In this document: positions 56,814 through 64,000 of the stretch, one piece after another
Position numbering within the stretch: the stretch's first letter is position 1
Layout of the letters: every line of letters starts with the position of its first letter
Assembly: GCA_950106755.1 (NCBI GenBank)
Contig: OX467083.1
Span: 50,172,555-50,236,554 of the forward strand
Direction of reading: 5' to 3'
DNA length: 64,000 bases
Source of the DNA: Climacium dendroides
Taxonomy: Eukaryota; Streptophyta; Bryopsida; Hypnales; Climaciaceae
Position numbers and translations under genes: made by a program
The notes under the pieces: generated by a model
Database searches by the model: none
What the model saw: only the letters and a program-made list of their open reading frames with translations
Told to the model about the DNA's origin: nothing

Positions 56814-57240
56814 TGTGGGAATCCGAAATCTAGAGACGGATCAAGGTTAAGAGAGCTAGGTAAAGGAAATAAAAAAAAATTAAGAAAAAATTATAGTTAG
56901 AACGTGATTTTTGTGTAAGAAAACCCCAAATAGAAAATAGGCGTTTTGGCAAAATCCGTAACCGGAACCTATTTGGATACGGAATCTGGAATTACCCGGA
57001 ACGCAAGAACCTACAGTATAGACCTCAGAGCTACGGGAATAGGATACCATTCATATAACAGTCCTGTAGCCGTTATTCTAATTACCGTAGGGAGACAGTT
57101 TAGTATTTAAGCTGAGGGTTTTTCTCCACCTTCCTGTTTTGTTTACTAAAACCTTCCATGTGAGTAGTTGAGAGAAAGAGTGGTGAATTAGCGACCGACT
57201 TAGGTTTTCTTTTTTCTCCCCTCATTTCTACTTAGGCCTT

Positions 57241-58181
57241 ATGGCATCAGGATCGGTCCGGAAGGTAGTCATATCTGCCCGGATTATTTCTCCGGCTATT
57301 CCAGACAATCTGGAATAGTACAAACAATTAGAGGACGATTTGGATAACCTAGGGTGTGTTGGGCTATTGCATTGACCATGGAACCTCAAAAGTGAGGATA
57401 TGATTCAGGAACTACTCCACGAAGTTCCGAACTAGTACGAGCTTACTCTGAGAGGGCGGCCAGTCACGTGGACGGAGGACATCTAGGCGGATGTATACCA
57501 GTTCCGGAAGAGCGGAAATGGGTTAGCATCAAGGACGAACCATTTTGTAGCTGAAAAGTTCACAGGGTCTACAAACCCTAAGGACAGATTCGCTATTAGT
57601 GAATGCAAAGATGAGAGACATAGGAGAGTTCTAGAGTTTCTCATCCCCATCTTGTATCCGGAAAAACCTACACGGGTCACTATTACGGTGGCCAATACAA
57701 TTTTTGGGACTATAGAGAACCGGGCCGTCCACTGGGGTAGAGTCATAGTTGGATTAGTTTCGAAACTAGCGGAGCATGTAACCCACGCAAAGGCAAGCCC
57801 AATTAGCACTTACCTGTTCCACTTATACCACCAGCAGGAACTTTTTGAGTGCTGCGGAAATAGTCCAGTACGACACTGGAAAGGCTATTTTGTCATACGG
57901 ACTTTCTGGAGAAGAAGCGGAAGATCCGATCGAGTCAGAGCCAGAAGAGCACCCCGAGGACAAAAAATCGGAAGTCAACAGATCCGGGATCACGAGTCAA
58001 ACCATCAGTAATGGAGAGAGGAGAGTCAAGCAAAGATCCGGAAGTAAAATCCGAATCGGCATTTTTTAATGCCGGGGTCGAATGGATACGCAAAGCCAAG
58101 ATACTCGACGACAGTCTGGCGGATCTGGTGATAGACACGGCGGAAGTTTTAAAGGTGGAGCCAAATCAAATTGTGGAAGCA
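57241..58181 (+). pseudogene. LTR-borne ORF, family C copy 3, 5' part
   Basis: It opens MASGSVRKVVISARIISPAI. It shares the two TAG codons of copy 2 (57316-57318 and 57433-57435) and has two more of its own (LLH-stop-PWN and DI-stop-AD). It contains the uninterrupted AEKFTGSTNPKDRFAI, which is the empty site for the family A insertion in copy 2. A frameshift lies near 57845. Confidence 0.65.
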
Positions 58182-59323
58182 CACTAGAAGAAAAACGTGT
58201 CCGTTGCAACCCACTGAGATGCGACTATATGTCCTATACAACTGAGATGCGACTGTAGCCCTCTGTATTTGCACCAAATTTCACGTGTATGTAGTTGTAG
58301 TCGCAAAGTAGTCGGAAAATGAAGAATAGGGTTACGATATTGTAACAGAAGAACTGACATGAGGTATTCTACATCCAGCATTCATCGCAGTTGTCCATGT
58401 GGATAGCTATCCGCGAAGTAGAGTCCACCGTGGAAAAATGCAATCGCTCTGATTACAGGCTGCAACCTAAAACTAGAAGATTGCAACTTAGAAATGACTC
58501 AAATGCAACTAGGAATCAACTATAATGCAACTAGAGCCCGACTACAGTGCATCTAAAAAACGATTCAAATGCAACTAGAGAACAAGTGCAATGCAACTAG
58601 AACATGACTGAAAATCGATTCAATTGTCCCATATCGATTGTCAAGAATACCATCAGCTTGAACAGATAAGAATGGTAAGTTATAGCATTCTTGTGTAATG
58701 AATTTTGATAGTGAAATTCTAATATTTATATATTTTGTAGATTTCTACAATTTGTAGATTTCTATAATCTACAACTCTATAAATTATAACCAAGTCGCAA
58801 ACTAGTTGCAAACCAGTTGTATGTCAATCGCAAACCAGTTGCACATCAATCGCAAACTAGTTGCACACTAGTTGCAAACCAGTTGTATGTCAATCGCAAA
58901 CTAGTTGCACACTAGTCGCAAACGAGTTGTACATCAATCGCAAACTAGTTGCACACTAGTTGCAAACCAGTTGTATGTCAATCGCAAACCAGTTGCACCC
59001 TAGTCGCAAACGAGTTGCACATCAATCGCAAACTAGTTGCACACCAGTTGTATGTCAATCGCAAACCAGTTGCACATTAGTCGCAAACCAGTTGCACACA
59101 AATAAGTGAAATAACTTCCACATCAACAACCACGTCACAGCAGTTCATCGACGAAGTTCTCCATTGCCTATCGAATGACAAACAACCTTGCGACTGCAGT
59201 GCAACTCATGCGACTTGTTCACTGCGATTGTGGACTCCAGAATATCACCAAGTCGCAAATGTCCGATACGACTACAAACCAGTCGCAAACCGTACTCGCA
59301 AAACCTTGCTTTTTCTTCTAGTG
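58182..59323. mobile_element. 1.14-kb non-autonomous CACTA element
   Basis: The ends are CACTAGAAGAAAAA at 58182 and its exact reverse complement closing at 59323 (14-base TIRs). GCA flanks both sides (58179-58181 and 59324-59326), and the paralogue near 53993 has GCA once between the same neighbours, so this is a canonical 3-bp CACTA insertion. It carries no transposase gene. Its TIR differs from the 13-kb element (CACTATAAGAAAAC), so it may belong to a sister family. Confidence 0.9.
58795..59105. repeat. Subterminal CTAGTTGCA/CAGTTG repeats in the small CACTA
   Basis: Many close copies of TCGCAAACTAGTTGCACAC and AACCAGTTGTATGTCAATCG with about 20-base spacing. The left half of the element (58440-58620) holds the opposite orientation, ATGCAACTAG. 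Inverted subterminal arrays like this are the transposase-binding regions of CACTA elements. Confidence 0.85.
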
Positions 59324-59795
59324 GCAGTCAATCGATTGCCCAAACCGGAAGACCTAAAGAAGAAAGAGGACCAGATTCAAGAGTTGGAGATGGAGCGGAA
59401 TCAAATCCAGACTCGACTGAATTGGGCGGAAGGGGAGATGGCGGCTTCAAAGGAGAGAGAGAAGGAGGCCCTCTCTCTTGTCAAGAATCTATCCGAAGCG
59501 ATCGACATCAAAGTAGACGTCATCACAAAAGCAACTCTGTTTGATTCGAAGATGATATAGGAGGGTCACATAACCGGGACCAAGGTGGTGACCATCCTAG
59601 TAGACTTCACAGCATGGATAGAGCGGGTTTTAGGAGAGTTCGACAGCTGCTGGCGGCCATTGATTCGAATCAGGTAATGGATTTCTCGGACTTTCTGGAA
59701 CTCCCTTTTGTCTCGGGTACTCCAAGGCGGCCATTAGTAGATCGTGCAAATCGGATGGAAGGATTGAGAGGGATACTCACGCCAGCCAAGCCCAC
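59324..59795 (+). pseudogene. LTR-borne ORF, family C copy 3, coiled-coil part
   Basis: It begins with the GCA duplication and AVNRLPKPEDLKKKEDQIQE, then follows the family C coiled coil (ERNQIQTRLNWAEGEM). A TAG at 59558-59560 and a frameshift near 59640 interrupt it. Similarity to copy 2 ends near 59795. Confidence 0.6.
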
Positions 59796-60040
59796 TTCAA
59801 CACTATATTCAATATTTTGAGAGGTTTGGGGCCTCTCATAATAATATTGTCCATTTAGACCCTAACAAATGAATTATAATTTTAGCCAATTTAGGTGGGC
59901 AAACACTGAATTTGCTAGTTGTAATGCGCAATTTCCATTAAAATGAGAGTCTTTTGAGTGATAGTCTGTTCAAACACATGTAATTCGATTTAGAATAAAT
60001 GTTATAATTAATATAAATAAAGATTATGTCATCTTCTGAA

Positions 60041-60156
60041 CACCAAGTCATGAGCTCCGCGGTTGGTTGTGAGGGGTTGTTCATCTCATTGAAGCGGTCC
60101 GGGTTCGATTCCCGTTGAACTTGTATGAGTGCATAAGAGAACAACATGACTTGGTG
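60041..60156 (+). mobile_element. tRNA-derived SINE-like stretch
   Basis: GGTTCGATTCC at 60102-60112 is a perfect Pol III B box with a short T-stem around it. ATGAGCTCCGCGGTTGGTTG about 50 bases upstream resembles a tRNA D-arm/A box. It is bracketed by 12-base inverted repeats (CACCAAGTCATG at 60041 and CATGACTTGGTG at 60145). A full tRNA fold is not convincing, so a diverged SINE head or tRNA relic is more likely than a tRNA gene. Confidence 0.4.
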
Positions 60157-60594
60157 CTGCTAAATGAGCTTTGCAGGTAGGAAAGTTGTAACAACCAACC
60201 GACCCCCTACCTAGAATGTGACAAGTGCTTTATTTGTTAACCAAATAAATAGTAGATATATCTACTACTTTTTTTTCCCAATAACAATATAATTTGAAAT
60301 AAAACATACTTACTGATAAACAAATAAGATAATGAAGTAAAAAATAAAGAAAAGAGAGCTAAAGAATATAAAAAGAAGTATATTGAGACTATACTTAAAT
60401 TCCAATGTTCTACAATAAACACAAAATATACACTTGAAAACAATAATGCAATACCAAGCAATAAAATAAAATCAATCCACTCAAAACTATACCATCTAAT
60501 CTACTATATAAATTCCCTTCGTTATACAAAACATGATGATAGAAACAACATAATTATAAAACCTGCAATACATATGCATACATAGCTATAAATA

Positions 60595-61039
60595 TCAAGT
60601 GTAGGATGCGAGACTTTGGTTGATAATGTCAATTTGAGCAGCAGGAATCTTGATCGTGCATTGACGAGTATCTTTTCGGATGCTAGACTTCCACGCTGTC
60701 ATAAGAGCATTTGTATGCTTCCAAACTGGCGGTTCAGTTTCATCCACTTTCCAACGTAGACCTCTCTCGCTGTCCCATCCAGTGTAGAAGTCTTGAACAT
60801 CTTGATCTCTTGATGTTGGACAAAAGTATTGAATAAGTACACAATTAGGTTTTTCTGGATTACAATTTCGATCAGACAAAGCCCTTGCAATCCAAACCGG
60901 ATGACTGTCACCATTTGCGGGTCGAATTGCAACAAAATATCCTTCAAAGAGATCTCGACCCACCCTAAAGGATGGTTGTGGGCGACCTCTCAAAGGGCCT
61001 ACGTACGCATCATCTTCTCCAAACTCTTCACGATCCTCG
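60595..61039 (-). pseudogene. Unknown ORF truncated by LTR family F
   Basis: The minus-strand frame contains LRGRPQPSFRVGRDLFEGYF, VWIARALSDRNCNPEKPNCV, QDFYTGWDSERGLRWKVDET and WKHTNALMTAWKSS, a compact Trp-rich fold of about 145 residues ending at 60595. I do not know the family; the VAIRP-VWIARAL pattern is loosely like a Tudor/BAH-type reader, which is only a suggestion. The N-terminal side is cut at 61040 by the LTR start; the apparent ATG at 61047 belongs to the LTR. Confidence 0.4.
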
Positions 61040-61322
61040 TGTGACAACTCATATTTTTTATTTTTCTTTGTTTACCTTTTTGAGTGGAACAGAAATTAGA
61101 AATAGGTATCCGGATTCATCTAAAGGGAGAAAGATAAATAAAAAATAGTCACAAGAGGACCTTACGGAACTAATCCGGTTTTAGGTAGAAGCGGATCGGA
61201 TTAGATTTCCAACTGGATTGTATTTCCAACCGGATTCTCCTTGACCGGATTGGAGAGAACCGGATGTCAAGAACCGAACCGGATATCCGACCGGTCATAA
61301 AGACAGTCCAGGGCGTCAGGAC

Positions 61323-61330
61323 TATATAAA
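61323..61330 (+). promoter_or_regulatory. TATA box of family F LTR
   Basis: TATATAAA in GGACTATATAAAGCC, 322 bases before the ORF ATG, comparable with the spacing in family A. Confidence 0.6.
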
Positions 61331-61644
61331 GCCTGACCCTGCCCATTTTCAGGTCTCTAGTTTTTCACGTGTTGTCGTTTCTTGTCTTAGCGCCTGACGT
61401 TTTCCCGTTTACCGCGGCAAGGAGGGAAAGTACAAGAGGGCCCGGTAGTGAGTGAGGGGTGTGAGACGGAGAGATCGCCTCCGGGCACGAGTGGGTGAGA
61501 CATTGAGTGCGAGCGGATACGGAACCGTGAGAGACTGAGAGTGTGAGCGCGCCAGGAGGTTGGTTTGCAGGTGGAGCGGAATATCAGAGTGTGAGCGCTC
61601 CCTTGTTAGGACCGTAGAGAGCGAAACCGGGTAGAGCTACCCTC

Positions 61645-63323
61645 ATGCCGCGGCTGAACCGGAAGAGACCAGGCTCTAGCACCCCGCCTCCGAGTGAAAT
61701 AAAGCTGAGGAAAGTGGTTCCGGTCATGCCGACCAAGGAACCGAAACAGGGAGAGCTCAGGGAGGATTTATCGTCAATGGGTTGTCAGGGATTAGCCTTG
61801 AAACCTTGGGGTTTCAAAGATGAGAGGATGGTTAGAGAAATCTTGAGTGGCGTATCGAATCGATTCGATAATACCCTGAGAGGGAATCCGGTCCAATGGA
61901 CCGAGGCTTTATGGCGGGACGTATACGGATTCCGGCCGGGAGGACTCGGGCTTGCCAGCCGGAAGGATGATTTCGTCCAGGGCAAGTTCGGAAGCATCGT
62001 AAATCTGAAGGATGGCTACGTGATAGAGGACTGCATCGATGACCGGGAGCGTCGCCTGCTCCAGTTCCTGGTTCCGGTTTTGCATCCGGAAAAGCCCACC
62101 AGGGTGACCATCACCCTGGCTAACACGATTTTCGGAGCGCTGAGCGGAACCCGGAGAGTAGATTGGGCTAGATCTTCTTTGATCTGGTGTCCCAGCTTAC
62201 TACAAGGGTGGGGAGAAGTAGGGCTACCCCACTGTGCCCTTATGTGTACCACCTCTACCAGCAACAGGAACTGCTGACGGAAGTGGAGCTGAAGGTGTGG
62301 AAGGCCTAGGAGCGGACTATGAAGTACGGTGAATCCGAGTCCGACCAAGAAGCGGATTCCGGAAACGAAACCGAGGAGGAGAAAGAAGAAGAAGAGGAAG
62401 AGGAGGAACCGTATGTCCCCTCCAAAAGGCAGAAGACCACGCCGATCCGGAATCGAAGGACGTCTCCGGTTCAACCCTAGCCGCGCAAAGAGGGGACTCC
62501 AACCGGACCGGATGTGACATCCGGATCGGGAACCGGAGATCCGTTCGACGAGTTGGTTGGAATACTCTACGGAATCCGGGCGGATTGGGAAGTTAAGAAG
62601 CGAACGCTCGGGGAGATCGCGCAATTAATTGGAGCGGAACCGTACAATCAGTTGCCGCAGCGGGTAGTTGAGAGTGTCATCAATCCGGATGAGCTCCGGA
62701 AGATGAAGGAGGAAAGCAAGCAGCAGCACGATGAAGTGGACACCCTCAAGGCCGAACTTTTCGCCTTGCTCGAGAACGCCACCGCGACAAAGGAGATGGC
62801 GGAGGAAATGAAGAGGCTGGCCGTAGAGGTGAAGGACGTGCTCGGAGGACCCGGAGCCGCGGTCACCAAGGCGCGCCTGTTCGAAGAAGAGGTGCACAAG
62901 GACAAGAAGATATCCGGAACCAGGGTGGTGCACATCCTCACCGATTTTGAGGAGTAGATGGAGAAGCTCCTATCCAAGGCACGGGAGTCAGCGGACCGGA
63001 TCGTGGAGAGCAGCCAGAAGTTGACAAAGATTCCGATTCGGCTCTCTGAAATTTCTCTTCCGGACTTGTTTCCGGAAGACGTAGCTCACGAACCGGGAAA
63101 GGACAAGACGCCCCAGTCCAGTAGGGCACAGAAGAAGACGCCCTCGACCGGATCGCAGCCGATCAATTTAGACTCCCCGGAAACTGAGGAAGATCACCCA
63201 GCTCCACCTCCGGATGGGGAACGGAACCGGAATCTAAGTGAGGTGTTTGAACAGTTGGAGAGGCCTAACGAGAGCCCTACCATTGGATCTCGAGTGTATG
63301 AGACGGAACAAGAAGTGTTGTAA
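61645..63323 (+). pseudogene. LTR-borne ORF, family F (frameshift and stops)
   Basis: The ATG at 61645 opens MPRLNRKRPGSSTPPPSEIK. The N-terminal domain shows LKPWGFKDERMVREILSGVS, KDGYVIEDCIDDRERRLLQF and LHPEKPTRVTITLANTIFGA. A frameshift near 62165 moves the frame to VYHLYQQQELLTEVELKVWK, then an acidic linker (EEEKEEEEEEEE) with a basic patch, the coiled-coil part (DWEVKKRTLGEIAQLIGAEP onward) and a Ser/Pro-rich tail. TAG codons lie near 62308, 62478 and 62955. It is the closest relative of ORF-A here, sharing the MP(R/Q)L start and the NLSE tail motif. Confidence 0.6.
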
Positions 63324-64000
63324 AAATAGGAATTATAGAATAGGAACCGGAATAGAATCCGGTTAGGATTTATAGGTAGGACCGGATTGTCAACGCCTTC
63401 AGAGGCGGAAATCATATATTCACTTTTTGCTTTTTGCTTTTTGTATATAAAACAGTCTCTGAGTTGGAGATTGGGAGAGTTCTTTTGGCATTTCCTTGTG
63501 TACTTTCCATTGACCTGGTTTTGTGTAATTTTCCCGAGTGTTGGCAGGAGTACACGGAGTTGGAGTAAGAAGGTAGGTACGGAGGTGTTGGTAGAGTTCT
63601 CCCTTTGGTGTGTGTTTCTGGTTCTCAGTACATGTGAGTAGGTTATGAAGAGTTAGGAGTGGATTCCAGTGCCTTAACAACTGCAAAAGTTTAGCATTCC
63701 GGGTAAGAAAGCCGTTGATTAGGCTAGGCGGATAGGGAGGGATTCCTTAGCTGCGCTAGAACTCTTGGGTGGGAAATCCGGTTGAGTATCCTAACTCCTG
63801 TGAGGTCATGCCACCGTTGTGGGTGAACGGAAGAGCTTTTGTAGGTGTTAGAACGGACGGATGCACTTGTAGCCACCTAACTTCGTACGGAACGGATCAA
63901 CGTTAAGGTCGTTGTAGTATGAGAGGATCGTACGGGGGGTCTTTGTGTGACCTGTGATCCGGATTGCCATTCGGATTGATTGTGAAGGACCAAACCGGAT

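Larger units (their letters stand above)
56814..59795 (+). mobile_element. Family C LTR, copy 3 (3' truncated)
   Basis: It starts TGTGGGAATCCGAAATC at 56814 inside ORF-B. It has TATTTAA at 57104-57110 and the ORF from 57241, is split by a 1.1-kb CACTA, and loses similarity to copy 2 near 59795 within the coiled-coil part of the ORF. What replaced the remainder is unclear. Confidence 0.7.
61040..64000 (+). mobile_element. Family F LTR (runs off the window)
   Basis: It starts TGTGACAACTCATATTTTTT at 61040 with CCTCG as left flank. TATATAAA lies at 61323-61330, the ORF from 61645, and a tail with the conserved box near 63908-63955 (AAGGTCGTTGTAGTATGAG, then TTTGTGTGACCTGTGATCCGG). Layout and spacing parallel families A and C. 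At least 2.96 kb is present, with no LTR end, primer site or pol. Confidence 0.6.

Noticed and set aside
59801..59815. CACTATATTCAATATTTTG as a third CACTA terminus
   Set aside because: No reverse-complement partner is found before 61040 and there is no matching 3-bp flank.
60041..60156. Functional tRNA gene
   Set aside because: B box is good, but acceptor and anticodon stems do not pair convincingly.

Overview
This looks like nuclear DNA of a land plant. The one clear host gene encodes a plastid-type arogenate dehydrogenase split by GT-AG introns. Around it lie plant-type transposons: a CACTA (En/Spm) element with Tnp2, Ty3/gypsy pol fragments, a Helitron helicase remnant and short inverted-repeat elements. 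The low gene density and deep nesting suggest a large, repeat-rich genome. The lineage cannot be fixed from sequence alone; a non-flowering plant is possible but is only a guess.

Layout. 1-7.3 kb: two divergent paralogous genes of unknown family. Each has a GGACGG-rich upstream region and in-frame stop codons, and one ends in a RING-H2 finger. 7.3-14.8 kb (minus strand): remains of Ty3/gypsy elements, namely a protease/RT block, an integrase end with polypurine tract, and a truncated 3' LTR, split by a second LTR of another family. 14.8-16.3 kb: a long hairpin and an ORF fragment. 16.3-34.5 kb: LTR fragments flanking a 13.2-kb CACTA element whose two multi-exon genes can be followed exon by exon. 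34.5-37.1 kb: AT-rich, no gene seen. 37.7-41.1 kb: arogenate dehydrogenase, seven exons. 41.1-47.0 kb: old dispersed repeats, a 31-bp perfect inverted repeat and the Helitron remnant. 47.0-59.8 kb: a deep nest of LTR units (families A, B, C) with a 735-bp TIR element and a 1.1-kb non-autonomous CACTA. 59.8-61.0 kb: a tRNA-like (SINE-like) stretch and a truncated unknown ORF. 61.0-64.0 kb: another LTR unit (family F) running off the window.

The most interesting system is the set of ORF-bearing LTRs. Families A, B, C and F share a layout: a TG start, a TATA-like box, then a roughly 560-590 residue ORF (N-terminal domain, acidic/basic linker, coiled coil). Where the 3' end is seen (A and C), a long noncoding tail ends in CGACA. 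Family C starts directly after an integrase gene and a polypurine tract, as a 3' LTR does. Copies of A and C sit as complete 3.5-kb units between 5-bp target duplications with no second LTR inside. The ORF therefore lies inside the LTR, which is unusual. Family names A-F are mine and local to this window.
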